Below, piece by piece: positions 33,234 to 42,360 of a stretch of 64,000 nucleotides of DNA. How positions within the stretch are numbered: position 1 is the first letter of the stretch; the number at the start of each line of letters is the position of its first letter. A program made the translations under genes and the position numbers. A model generated the notes under the pieces. The model saw only the letters and a list, made by a program, of their open reading frames with translations, was not told the DNA's origin and did no database searches. The DNA is from Pseudobdellovibrionaceae bacterium (GTDB taxonomy: Bacteria > Bdellovibrionota > Bdellovibrionia > Bdellovibrionales > UBA1609), in contig CP060220.1 of the NCBI GenBank assembly GCA_023898385.1, forward strand, positions 2,914,001 through 2,978,000. The letters are read 5' to 3'.

Positions 33234-34373
33234 ATGATGACGAAAAGATTATTATTTAATAAAATTAAGGACTTAAAGAAATCGATCTTGCTGCTTGGTC
33301 CCAGACAAACTGGAAAATCCACTCTCATTAAGCAGCTCCGACCAGAAATAGAAATCAATCTCGCGGATCAGCAACAGTTTTTACGTCATCTATCGGATCC
33401 GTCACTCATTAAGAGCATGGTAGCGGGGAGAAAGACCATTTTTGTGGATGAGGTACAACGAATTCCGTCACTGTTAAACACTGTACAGTATTTAATAGAT
33501 GAAACTCCCGGTGTTCAGTTTTTTCTGACTGGCTCTAGTGCCAGAAAACTCAAGCGTGGGAAGGCAAATCTTCTGCCTGGACGAATCGTCACTTATGAGC
33601 TAGGACCGTTGACCCATCAAGAACTGGGTGATGACTTTGAAATTGAAAAAGCACTAGAGGTGGGTTTGCTGCCCGGGCTCTACTGGGAAGAAGGCCGGCA
33701 ACTGGCTCACAAGATACTGCGCACTTATAGTGCCACTTATCTGACAGAAGAAGTTCAATCTGAAGCATTGACGAAAAACCTTGAAGGATTTTCTCGATTT
33801 TTTCAGGTGACTTCAGCGCTTAGTGGCGGATTTCTAGACTACGCTAAGTTTGCTTCGAAAGCCATGATCGACAGAAGCTCCGCAAGACGCTATTTTGATG
33901 TTCTGGTGGATACTCTTATTTTTTACAGAATTGAACCGTTCTCAAAAAGTAAGACTACTCGTTTAACCCAACACCCCCGGTTTTATTTTTTTGATTTGGG
34001 AGCATTGAACGGAAGCCTAAACAATTTTGGTGTGTCGTCTGATCGAAAAGTTTTACTTTTTGAACATCTTTTTTTACAGCTGCTGCTTTCATCTGCCAAA
34101 GCCCATGATCATGTCATACGAACAAGTGTTTACAGGACCGAAGCTGGAGCTGAGGTAGATTTTGTCATTGAACGTGAAGATCAAGTATTTGCAGTTGAAG
34201 TTAAGGCTTCAAAAAACGTGGGAAAAAGCGATCTAACCGGATTAAAGAGCTTTGCATCATTTTACGGAAAGACTCACTTGCCCATGGTGATTTATCTCGG
34301 ATCGGAAGATTATGAATTAGAAGGAGTGCCAATTAAGAGTCTATCTAGTGGATTCCGAACCCTTGGCTATTAA
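33234..34373 (+). CDS. AAA-family ATPase with DUF4143 C-terminal domain
   Basis: A protein of 379 residues. Walker A is GPRQTGKST (22-30), Walker B is TIFVDEVQ, and the sensor region is FFLTGSSARKL. The C-terminal DUF4143 domain includes YFFDLGALNG and a restriction-endonuclease-like core (AEVDFVIERED, then FAVEVKASK). Such two-domain ATPases are common in accessory DNA of bacteria and archaea, and their roles are poorly known. The start is uncertain (33234 or 33237); both lie right behind a hairpin. It is inside the segment flanked by the sfsA repeats. Confidence 0.9.
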   Translation: MMTKRLLFNKIKDLKKSILLLGPRQTGKSTLIKQLRPEIEINLADQQQFLRHLSDPSLIKSMVAGRKTIFVDEVQRIPSLLNTVQYLIDETPGVQFFLTGSSARKLKRGKANLLPGRIVTYELGPLTHQELGDDFEIEKALEVGLLPGLYWEEGRQLAHKILRTYSATYLTEEVQSEALTKNLEGFSRFFQVTSALSGGFLDYAKFASKAMIDRSSARRYFDVLVDTLIFYRIEPFSKSKTTRLTQHPRFYFFDLGALNGSLNNFGVSSDRKVLLFEHLFLQLLLSSAKAHDHVIRTSVYRTEAGAEVDFVIEREDQVFAVEVKASKNVGKSDLTGLKSFASFYGKTHLPMVIYLGSEDYELEGVPIKSLSSGFRTLGY

Positions 34374-34399
34374 ATAGGTACTCAATGTGGTTTTCTTTT

Positions 34400-36010
34400 T
34401 CATAGTTGCGGATAGCTGCCGCTGAGGAAGTTCCACACGCCAGTGTTCCAATTGGGGAAGGGTGTGGCTGTTTGCATATTGGCCGTGGGTTGCCCGGTGC
34501 CGCCCGCGTAGGGGGCTGAGTCCACAGTGTTTTTGTCGCAAGTGCTAGAGTCATAGTAAACATCGCTGAGAGTTAAGGTGGCTGAAGCCACACCGGCCAC
34601 GCACCCCAATCGATTGTTGCCGGTGGCCGTGCCGGCGAAGTAGCTATTAATAACATCAATAGTGCCAGTGCCTCCACCGGATCCAACGAGGCCTCCAACG
34701 ACGCCACTGGAGGCGTGGGTGGAGTTCACGCTACTTGAGCTATAGCTGTTACTTAAAGTAAGACCACCGCTGATACTGGTGCCGCCGATCAATCCGCCAC
34801 CTATCCCGCTCCATACGGTGGCGGATCCCGTGGCAAAGGATTGGGTGACTAAGCCCGAATTCGCATAGATACTCCCGACAAGTCCGCCACAAGTGCCTGA
34901 GCCACCATCAAGAGTGCCGTTAAAGCTGGAATCTGTAATGTTTATTGTATCGACATCAGCTTCGCCGACGAGGCCGCCAACCATCATGCCGTTAATCGCG
35001 CCCGATACCTGGGCTTGGTTGATGTTGACTGACGCCATATAGGATGAGCTAAAACGACCGAGTATGCCGCCCACTCCGGAATTGGCAGATCCCACGATAG
35101 AAAGGCCAGTGACATTAATATTTGTGAATTGGAAGTTGAACGTTGCGACACCACCGGCCGCCCCGACAACGCCACCCATGTTGGAGAAAATATCAACGAT
35201 ATTGGTTCGACTTAAATTGATGACATCGATATTTGTGAATGTGCCACTGTTGCCGAGGAAGCCTATGACACCACCAGTGAGAGAGCCAATCGGTATGGAG
35301 ACATCGGTGACACTCACATTGCTAATGTCCACGGGGCCAAGGCTTTCATGGATGATCCCACTCCCTTTTGTTGAAAAGGTGGCTGCGCTTAAGTGAACAT
35401 TATTGAGTGTTAGTGTGCCGCCAGACTTATGGGTTCTTATCAGGGTAGAAATGCCGCCAGTGGATGTTAGATGAATGTTCTCTAAGAAGATGTTTTGAAA
35501 AGTGGCGTTAGAGCCTGTTTCCATAAAAACGGCTACGTTGTCACTGCCAGCATCCACAGCGATATTGCGAATCTTTTTGTTGTTGCCATCAAAGTGCCCT
35601 GTGAATGGCGTCCCGCCCGTGCCAATTTTATGAAAGTTAGCATAGTCAATAGATGTAAAGTCCAAGTCGGATTCTAGGCGGATAAATTTATCCCAACTGG
35701 AATTCGTGGCGGCAAAATGGGCCCAATGATTAAGACTACAAACTCTAAAGGGTTCGCCAGAACTGCCATCGCCGCCGCCAAAGGCGTTCAAGAGGGTTGC
35801 ATCGCACGCGGGTGGAGGGGGAGCAGGATCATCCGGCGGTAGAGTCGAAGCTGTATCATTGATTTGCCCCCGGATCTCGTTGTCAGCCAACTGACATCCG
35901 GCAGAAAAGATCACACCAACCAGAGCCAAAGGCCACAATGCCTGGGTCAACCACGGCGAGACAAGGCGTCGCAAGAAAAAAGCCAAAAATGGATAGAAAA
36001 AATCGTTCAT
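34400..36010 (-). CDS. GLUG-repeat lipoprotein with CQLADN leader
   Basis: A protein of 536 residues. The start at 36010 follows AGGAAGG. The signal region is long (two hydrophobic parts) and ends SAGC (Cys39). The mature protein begins CQLADNEIRGQI, followed by a Pro-rich linker (DDPAPPPPAC). The rest is a beta-helix-like region of GLUG motifs, such as GGVIGFLG, GGILGRFS, GGLVGEAD, CGGLVGSI and GGLVGSGG, each followed by Asn/Ser/Thr-rich strands. GLUG repeats occur in large adhesins. It lies 15 bases behind the sister gene, so both form one operon. It is probably surface-exposed; its ligand is unknown. Confidence 0.85.
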   Translation of the reverse strand: MNDFFYPFLAFFLRRLVSPWLTQALWPLALVGVIFSAGCQLADNEIRGQINDTASTLPPDDPAPPPPACDATLLNAFGGGDGSSGEPFRVCSLNHWAHFAATNSSWDKFIRLESDLDFTSIDYANFHKIGTGGTPFTGHFDGNNKKIRNIAVDAGSDNVAVFMETGSNATFQNIFLENIHLTSTGGISTLIRTHKSGGTLTLNNVHLSAATFSTKGSGIIHESLGPVDISNVSVTDVSIPIGSLTGGVIGFLGNSGTFTNIDVINLSRTNIVDIFSNMGGVVGAAGGVATFNFQFTNINVTGLSIVGSANSGVGGILGRFSSSYMASVNINQAQVSGAINGMMVGGLVGEADVDTINITDSSFNGTLDGGSGTCGGLVGSIYANSGLVTQSFATGSATVWSGIGGGLIGGTSISGGLTLSNSYSSSSVNSTHASSGVVGGLVGSGGGTGTIDVINSYFAGTATGNNRLGCVAGVASATLTLSDVYYDSSTCDKNTVDSAPYAGGTGQPTANMQTATPFPNWNTGVWNFLSGSYPQL

Positions 36011-36025
36011 AAAGACCTTCCTAGG

Positions 36026-38776
36026 CTACCTGAGTGTCGGGTAGGTTATGCCGTCAACGATTTGCCAAATATTTATAAAATCCCAGTCAATAAATGTATT
36101 TTTCTGCCTGAGGTCAGTTTGATTCGTGCCAAAGACGTAACTGGTGTCACCGGTATCTCCCTCGCTAGTGTCAAGTAGGCTGGGATTACTCTCTTTGTTC
36201 CAGTAATTTTGGTGATAACTGATAGTTTGTCCATTGGTCGTGCCAATGAGTCCCCCTTTGTTGCCCATGCCTGTGACAATACCCAGGGCGAGATTGTTGC
36301 TTAGATTCAGCGTGGCTTGCACAGAACCAATGAGACCCCCAGCGTAATCATCACTTGTGACATCGCCCGAGGCGTAGGAGTTTTCAATATTTAGCCCTGC
36401 TCCACTGGTCGTGCCAATGAGTCCTCCGGCTTTTGTGGTTTGTGCTTCAACAGAGCCCGTCGCGTAACTTTGATCGATTGTAGGGTCGACCGCCATGGCA
36501 GCACTTGCAAGTCCGACGAGCCCGCCAATATGGTCGAACCCAGTTACATCGCCAGATGCAAATGACTTTTCAACAATCATTTTACCAGTGACATTTGCTT
36601 GGGTCTGCCCAATAAGCCCGCCGACGTAATTGATTCCTGTGACAGTGGCATTGCTGGAACTTGTCCGAACGATCTCCGCCTCACTGGCCAGGCCGCCCAC
36701 CTTATAGGTGCCATCGACAGTGGATGCTGTTACATCGCTGTCTTCAATGATTGAACAGTAAACGCAAAGGCCACCGGCGGCATCCCAGGCGTTAATCGTA
36801 GAATTGGTGATTTGGATGTTTCGCGCCACCAGAGGCACATTAGTAGACAAGGCAGCGGCGTCACCGACGGAGCTGGTTAATTGAAAGCTATCAATGTTCA
36901 AGTTTGAAGCTTCAGGATACCCCCGTGGCACCATAATGCTTGATGTGTGGGTGAGGAGGGCGGCATCACCTGTGGGCGCTGTGTAAACAAGATTTGAAAG
37001 AGTATGTCCATCGCCATCAATTCGTCCTTTAAAGTTAGACCAGGGCCGAAACGTCTCGCTCAGTGTGCTGAAGTCAATATCGCCGACAACAATAAAGTTA
37101 GCTCCATTGTAGTAGGGATTGAGGCCCACCATATTGAATTGGTCTGCAGTTGCAATTTGATAGGGATTTAAATAGCTGCCATCACCGCCGGCAAAAGGGG
37201 AAGTATCTTGCCAACTAAATCGAGGGTATTCGCCTGGAGGCAAATACCAAATGGCCTGGGCGGCGTTAGTTAGGTTTGAAAAAGTCCAATTGCTCGGGTA
37301 GGCGCTGTTGAAAGTGGAGAGCGTTTTCATTTCAGCTGTGGTTTTGCCAAAAGTGTTGTTGCACCCACCGTAGCCACACATTTCACTTTGGCCTGATTTT
37401 TCGGCATCCCAGAACGAGCGCGTAACAGAGTGGGTTGAAAACTTGCCGCCGACAAGGCCGCCAATGTCGGCACCGCTGAAATCGGTCTCGCCAGCAAAGT
37501 AGCTATCATAGATATCAAAGCTAAAGTCATAGCCCACGAGACCACCGGCCGTGCCGCCAGAGGCAGTGATTCGCCCTGTGGCGTAGCAATATGACATGGT
37601 ATCTAGACTGAGATCGCCACCAATGCCCCCAACTCGAGTTACGCCTTCCACATCTCCCGTAGAAGAAGCGTTTTGAATAAAACCGTCCCCTCGTCCAACA
37701 ATCCCACCCACGTAGCTCTGGCCGACAATATTGCCTGTGGAATGCGAGTTGACGATGGTTTCAATAGCTCCCGGCCTTGAGAGCGTGCCGGCAATGCCGC
37801 CCACCCAGTTGGCGCCCGAAATATTTCCAAACGACTTTGAAAAGGCGATTGTAGTTCCGCCTATACCGCCGCCTATTCCACCCACATATTGATTTCCGGT
37901 TACGGGGCCTAAAGATGTCGCATGATAGATAAACATTCTTTCGGTGCACCCACTTGTACCCATATAACCCACAATGCCTCCAACATAATCCCCCCCGGCA
38001 ACTCCCACATCTGATTGAGTGTCGACAATGGACATGTAGGATTTGCCCGAGCTGCATGCGCCACCTGAAAAGTTACCGACAATACCCCCGGTGTTGGCCC
38101 CGCCGTTGGCGACAGAGCTCGCCTCAGCGCGGCTGCCTAAGATGTATCCGCTGGTTTGTCCCGCAAGGATCCCATAATTGTCGCCATTGCCACTGATAAC
38201 AACGTTAGTGGCTCGAATATTATCGAAGGTGTTAAAATCTCCTTTTCCGGCCAAGGCACCTACATAGTCTGAGCTTCCAGCGTCGATGGTTATATTTGAA
38301 AGCCTAAGGTCTTTGACGGTTGCAATTTCGATATGCCCAAAAATTCCCACACCTGAAGGTCCATCCACAGTGAGATTTAAATGGCTAATGGAATAGTTGT
38401 CACCGTCAAGACTTCCGGTGAATGCCGTGCCAGCATATTCGCCAATGGGCCGGTAGTTAGTCTCATCATAATCGATGAGGCTGATGTCTTTTCCGAGACG
38501 AAAATGCTTATCCCAAAGAGTCTCAGCGTATCCAATGGCTGCCAGCTGACCGGCCGTAACAATAATATAAGGATCAGCTTCGGTGCCTGAGCCAAACAAT
38601 GTGGGGTCATCGCCTTGGTAGTTATCTGGAGTGGGCGTCGTTGGCGGAGATGGGTTTGAGGGGCTTGCGATCTGCCCGTGAATTCGATTGTCCCCCAGTC
38701 GGCATCCTGTAGATATGTTAAGACTAAACAGGGCAAAAAATACGATCGCATGCTTGAGTGCAGTGGCACGAATCAT
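36026..38776 (-). CDS. Large GLUG-repeat lipoprotein with CRLGDN leader
   Basis: A protein of 916 residues. The signal peptide ends NISTGC (Cys25) and the mature chain starts CRLGDNRIHGQI. A Pro/Thr linker follows, then two GLUG beta-helix blocks separated by a second start-like segment near residue 525 (PFAGGDGSYLNPYQIAT). The first block also opens with such a segment (GSGTEADPYIIVTAGQLAAI). Repeats include GGIVGYMG, GGIAGTLS, GGIVGRGD, GGLVGYDF, GGLIGQTQ, GGLVGLAS and GGLIGTTS. It is the first gene of a two-gene operon with 34400-36010. A surface adhesin role is inferred from GLUG proteins elsewhere. Confidence 0.87.
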   Translation of the reverse strand: MIRATALKHAIVFFALFSLNISTGCRLGDNRIHGQIASPSNPSPPTTPTPDNYQGDDPTLFGSGTEADPYIIVTAGQLAAIGYAETLWDKHFRLGKDISLIDYDETNYRPIGEYAGTAFTGSLDGDNYSISHLNLTVDGPSGVGIFGHIEIATVKDLRLSNITIDAGSSDYVGALAGKGDFNTFDNIRATNVVISGNGDNYGILAGQTSGYILGSRAEASSVANGGANTGGIVGNFSGGACSSGKSYMSIVDTQSDVGVAGGDYVGGIVGYMGTSGCTERMFIYHATSLGPVTGNQYVGGIGGGIGGTTIAFSKSFGNISGANWVGGIAGTLSRPGAIETIVNSHSTGNIVGQSYVGGIVGRGDGFIQNASSTGDVEGVTRVGGIGGDLSLDTMSYCYATGRITASGGTAGGLVGYDFSFDIYDSYFAGETDFSGADIGGLVGGKFSTHSVTRSFWDAEKSGQSEMCGYGGCNNTFGKTTAEMKTLSTFNSAYPSNWTFSNLTNAAQAIWYLPPGEYPRFSWQDTSPFAGGDGSYLNPYQIATADQFNMVGLNPYYNGANFIVVGDIDFSTLSETFRPWSNFKGRIDGDGHTLSNLVYTAPTGDAALLTHTSSIMVPRGYPEASNLNIDSFQLTSSVGDAAALSTNVPLVARNIQITNSTINAWDAAGGLCVYCSIIEDSDVTASTVDGTYKVGGLASEAEIVRTSSSNATVTGINYVGGLIGQTQANVTGKMIVEKSFASGDVTGFDHIGGLVGLASAAMAVDPTIDQSYATGSVEAQTTKAGGLIGTTSGAGLNIENSYASGDVTSDDYAGGLIGSVQATLNLSNNLALGIVTGMGNKGGLIGTTNGQTISYHQNYWNKESNPSLLDTSEGDTGDTSYVFGTNQTDLRQKNTFIDWDFINIWQIVDGITYPTLR

Positions 38777-39176
38777 TGTCTCTCCAAATAAACGGGTTTT
38801 TCGGTGATCTGAGTACCAATGTTCTTATCGGCAAAAATGAGAAAAGTTTATTACCTAAGGATAGCTTTTTTTGGATAAAACGTTTCAATATGAGATGGAA
38901 AAAAGGGTCGGAGGGCCGCCGTAGGCCGAGCAATCGCGGAGGCATCCGTTTAGTTGCCCATTGAGGATTTCTCTTGGGCCTGGATCTAAGGCTAATGTTG
39001 TGGTGTTTGGGGACCTGTACGGGCACGCAAAAGTCCATTGCAACTATGAATGGAATTGAAGTGATATTTTTCGCCTAGTTTATGGCTCGATAGTTTTCGT
39101 AACCAATTGAAATTATTTGGTTAATCTTACAGCAAAAGTAATATTTAAGCGGTTTAAATAAAAATTTATTTGAAAT
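38777..39176. other. Intergenic region inside the sfsA-bounded segment
   Basis: Four hundred bases hold no accepted gene. The minus strand should carry the promoter of the GLUG operon. The right end is AT-rich and merges with repeat copy 2 at 39191. No integrase fragment or inverted repeat is obvious. Confidence 0.4.
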
Positions 39177-39926
39177 TCAAAACTCACACGGCAGGGGAGA
39201 ATGAGTATTCAATCGAATGCCGTCTCCCTGAAATTCCACAGCATAGGCTGAGATTAAAAGACCGCTATCTCGGTCTAGTCTTAAAAGTTCTCCGTAACGG
39301 GGATCGATATCATCTGCTGGTGAAAAAGAAGTGCAGTCTGTGCGCTGAACAGTAAACACAATTTCTGCCGTGTGTCCTTGCTCAATAACAGCCATTAATT
39401 CTTCCAAATGCTTTTGACCTCTTGTGGTGACCGCGTCGGGAAACTGGGCCTGTGAGCCCTTGGCCAAAGTGACATTCTTGATTTCTACAAAATGAAACTT
39501 ACCTGAAGAAAAATCTTCGGTGGTGATTTTTTCTGGCACATCCGGAGACTCCAGGTTGTTCCATAAAACCATGTCTATGCGGGTTTTAGCGTGTAGCTTC
39601 ACTTCTTTTTGTGCGTGAGTAAAGGCCTGCCAATGGGGTATGCGCTTTTCAGCCCAGGCTTCCCAGACCAACTGATTCGACAAATGGGTGTTCACGCCCA
39701 CCCACGAATTTTTTGTTTTTAACATTTGAAGGGTGTACTTGAGCTTTCTTTTAGGATCATCATTAGTGGTGTAGCGACAGGGCACATGAGATTCTAAAAG
39801 TCCCTTCATGCTACCGGTATTGGGGACGTGGGCGGTGAGCACCTCTGAGCCTTGTTGGATGTCTGCAAAAAACCGTTTATAGCGTTTGAGAAAAAGACCG
39901 TCATTTATCGGATCTTCGAATTTCAT
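39177..39926 (-). CDS. sfsA: SfsA family protein (DNA/RNA nuclease-like), with replaced C-terminal tail
   Basis: A protein of 249 residues, near the family length. The start at 39926 follows GAGGAG by seven bases. LKRYKRFFADIQ, HVPNTGSMKGLLE and WVGVNTHLSNQLVWEAW are SfsA hallmarks, as are FVEIKNVTLAKGSQAQFPDA and TTRGQKHLEEL. SfsA was first named as a sugar fermentation stimulation factor; its fold is nuclease-like. The last 14 codons before the end are copied in the 43-bp repeat. The final PCEF and stop come from the inserted segment, while the original LFDF tail survives at 33047. Confidence 0.93.
   Translation of the reverse strand: MKFEDPINDGLFLKRYKRFFADIQQGSEVLTAHVPNTGSMKGLLESHVPCRYTTNDDPKRKLKYTLQMLKTKNSWVGVNTHLSNQLVWEAWAEKRIPHWQAFTHAQKEVKLHAKTRIDMVLWNNLESPDVPEKITTEDFSSGKFHFVEIKNVTLAKGSQAQFPDAVTTRGQKHLEELMAVIEQGHTAEIVFTVQRTDCTSFSPADDIDPRYGELLRLDRDSGLLISAYAVEFQGDGIRLNTHSPLPCEF
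39191..39233. repeat. 43-bp direct repeat, copy 2 (within the end of sfsA)
   Basis: Identical in all 43 bases and orientation to 33061-33103. It lies inside the sfsA coding sequence, covering codons for QGDGIRLNTHSPL. Confidence 0.9.
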
Positions 39927-40145
39927 GTCAGCGCTCCTCGAAAAAATGCTGAAAAATGAGCGAAAGTTGAGACGGGACCACCTGGTTTTTGCAAAATCAG
40001 TGGCCACCCATGACACGCCGTTTCGCGATAACGAAAGGGGGACATTTTCTTACCGTCTTTTATGACTCTTTCGGCTACCATCTATAGACAATTTTCACAG
40101 AGCTGACTACAACACATTGACGGCTAAAATTAAAGGAGTGTGGCT

Positions 40146-41054
40146 ATGCAGGCTCAGGCATTGCGCGCCAAACCACAGTGGCTGAAGGTGAAGGCCCCAG
40201 CTGGCGAAAATTATCTAAACATAAAAGATCTTCTTAAATCTTTGAATCTGGCAACGGTTTGTCAAGAAGCCCGCTGCCCGAACATGGGTGAGTGCTGGGG
40301 CGGCGGTACCGCCACCTTTATGCTGATGGGCGAGGTCTGTACACGGGGTTGTCGGTTTTGCTCTGTGAAGACCGGAAATCCAAAGGGCGCCATTGATCCT
40401 GACGAGCCGCAGAAAGTGGGCTATGCCATTTCGCAAATGTCCTTAGATTACGTCGTGCTCACCAGCGTCGATCGAGATGACCTCCCTGATGAGGGTGCAG
40501 ATCATTTTGCTCGCACCGTGGAAGTGATCAAGGCCAATAATCCTTCGATGTTGGTTGAGGTTTTGACTCCGGATTTTAAGGGCAACGAAGCCTTTATTGG
40601 GCGAATTGTGGATGCGCAGCCGGATGTGTTTGCTCACAACGTAGAAACTGTTGAGCGACTGCAAAAGCGGGTGCGAGACCCACGGGCGGGATACAGTCAG
40701 TCGCTTCGGGTTCTCGAGTGTGTCAAAGAAAAAGACCCCACTCGATTTACAAAAACCTCTTTGATGTTGGGTCTAGGTGAGACCGAAGACGAAATCATGG
40801 CCGCTTTGCAAGACTTGCGAAATGTGGGCTGCGACGTGGTGACCTTTGGACAATACTTACAGCCAACTAAACTAAAACTTAAAGTGGAAAAGTTTTATAC
40901 TCCTGATGAATTTAAATATTGGCAGCGTGTGGCTGAGGGCATGGGATTTCTTTATGTGGCCAGCGGCCCTTTGGTTCGAAGCTCTTATCGAGCGGGTGAG
41001 TTTTTTATTAAAGGTGTAATTGAAAAAAGAAAACAACAAAGTCGGGGTGAATAA
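40146..41054 (+). CDS. lipA: Lipoyl synthase
   Basis: Radical-SAM enzyme of about 302 residues that inserts two sulfurs into protein-bound octanoyl groups. The auxiliary cluster motif is CQEARCPNMGEC and the radical-SAM motif is CTRGCRFCSV. VVLTSVDRDDLPDEGA and the late VASGPLVRSSYRAGEF (with the third auxiliary Ser) are typical. ATG 40146 has AGGAG seven bases upstream; the GTG at 40140 is too close. Its stop overlaps the E2 start. It is the first gene of lipA-E2-E3-lipB. Confidence 0.97.
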   Translation: MQAQALRAKPQWLKVKAPAGENYLNIKDLLKSLNLATVCQEARCPNMGECWGGGTATFMLMGEVCTRGCRFCSVKTGNPKGAIDPDEPQKVGYAISQMSLDYVVLTSVDRDDLPDEGADHFARTVEVIKANNPSMLVEVLTPDFKGNEAFIGRIVDAQPDVFAHNVETVERLQKRVRDPRAGYSQSLRVLECVKEKDPTRFTKTSLMLGLGETEDEIMAALQDLRNVGCDVVTFGQYLQPTKLKLKVEKFYTPDEFKYWQRVAEGMGFLYVASGPLVRSSYRAGEFFIKGVIEKRKQQSRGE

Positions 41055-42340
41055 TGGCAACTCAGGAAGTTAAGTTACCAGAAATTGGCGAGGGAGTTAC
41101 AGAAGGCGAAATGGTTCAGTGGCTGGTCGCTGTAGGAGACACAGTGGAGGCCGATCAACCCATTGCAGAGGTGATGACTGACAAAGCCACAGTGGAAGTC
41201 CCATCTCCCATTGCCGGAGTTGTGAAAGAATTGAAAGTCAGCGAGGGTGATGTGGTGCCCGTGGAAACAACCATGTTGATCCTCGATGCCACTGCTGGAG
41301 CCACGGCTTCGGCACCTAAGGCAAAGTCCGCTGTGGAAGCACCGGCTTCACCAGCTCCAGCGCCCGCGGCGATGCCTCAGCCCGTGGTCGCTGTCGGTGC
41401 GATGGATGTGCATCCGCCAGTGGCGGCAAGTCATGTATTGGCCACTCCGGGTACACGGCGCTTGGCCCGTGAATTGACTGTTGATTTAAACACATTGCCA
41501 GGCACAGGATTAGCAGGGCGTGTGACCCGCGATGACGTATTGAAGGCCGCAAGTACGCAAGGGGCTGGAGCCACTATGGCCAGTCGCCCCTCTATGCCAA
41601 TGCCTTCGCCTCAGGCCTACAGAGGACCTGTTGGTGCAGCTGAGGAAAGAGTACCCCTGCGCGGTATTCGTCGAAAAATTGCTGAACAAATGCAAATGAC
41701 CAAACAAATTGTGCCTCACTTTACAATCATGGATGAAGCCAATGTCACTGAGCTGGTGCGTGTTCGCAATCAATCAAAGGCTGCAGGCGATAGCATGGGT
41801 GTGAAAGTGACCTATTTGCCTTTTGTGATGAAGGCGTTGATTGCCACTCTTCGCGAGTTCCCCATGTTCAACGCCAGCATTGATGATGCCTCACAAGAAG
41901 TTGTTTATAAAAAATATTTTAACATTGGATTTGCGGCTGACACACCAAACGGCCTGCTTGTTCCGGTTGTGAAAGATGCCGACCAAAAAACCATTCTTCA
42001 GTTAAGCCAAGAAATTAACGATCTCGCTTCAAAAGCGCGGGCAGGTAAAATTGGCCTTGAAGATATGAAGGGTGCAACAATTACCATTACAAATATCGGC
42101 AGCGTTGGTGGCACCTATGCTACGCCAATTATCAATCATCCCGAAGTGGCTATTCTTGGTATGTACAAGATGACTGATAAACCAGTTTTTAAAGACGGCA
42201 AGTTTAAAGCTGCAAAGGTGATGAATTTTACCGCCACATGTGATCACCGTCTGATTGACGGGGCCGTTGCGGCAAACTTTCTAAAAGCCTTTATTGATCG
42301 AGTGGAAAATCCCAGTCGACTGCTGTTGGATATGATTTAA
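41054..42340 (+). CDS. Dihydrolipoamide acyltransferase (E2) of a 2-oxoacid dehydrogenase complex
   Basis: A protein of 428 residues. One lipoyl domain (1-78) carries the modified Lys in VMTDKATVEVPSP. An Ala/Pro linker (PASPAPAPAAMPQP) follows. The peripheral subunit-binding domain is ATPGTRRLARELTVDLNTL with GTGLAGRVTRDDV. The catalytic acyltransferase core contains TCDHRLIDGAVAANF with the active His and Asp. Its ATG overlaps the lipA stop by one base. The acyl specificity (pyruvate or branched-chain) cannot be read from sequence. The E1 is not in this operon; the AceE-like gene at 8301 is a candidate partner. Confidence 0.93.
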   Translation: MATQEVKLPEIGEGVTEGEMVQWLVAVGDTVEADQPIAEVMTDKATVEVPSPIAGVVKELKVSEGDVVPVETTMLILDATAGATASAPKAKSAVEAPASPAPAPAAMPQPVVAVGAMDVHPPVAASHVLATPGTRRLARELTVDLNTLPGTGLAGRVTRDDVLKAASTQGAGATMASRPSMPMPSPQAYRGPVGAAEERVPLRGIRRKIAEQMQMTKQIVPHFTIMDEANVTELVRVRNQSKAAGDSMGVKVTYLPFVMKALIATLREFPMFNASIDDASQEVVYKKYFNIGFAADTPNGLLVPVVKDADQKTILQLSQEINDLASKARAGKIGLEDMKGATITITNIGSVGGTYATPIINHPEVAILGMYKMTDKPVFKDGKFKAAKVMNFTATCDHRLIDGAVAANFLKAFIDRVENPSRLLLDMI

Positions 42341-42360
42341 TTTTTTAAGGAGATGGCGTT

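Noticed and set aside
34400..38776. Plus-strand frames of up to 110 codons inside the GLUG genes
   Set aside because: They are antisense products of repetitive Gly/Ser/Thr coding sequence.
33061..39233. CRISPR-like or multi-copy repeat reading of the 43-bp pair
   Set aside because: Only two copies, 6.1 kb apart, and both encode the sfsA end; an att-like pair explains them better.
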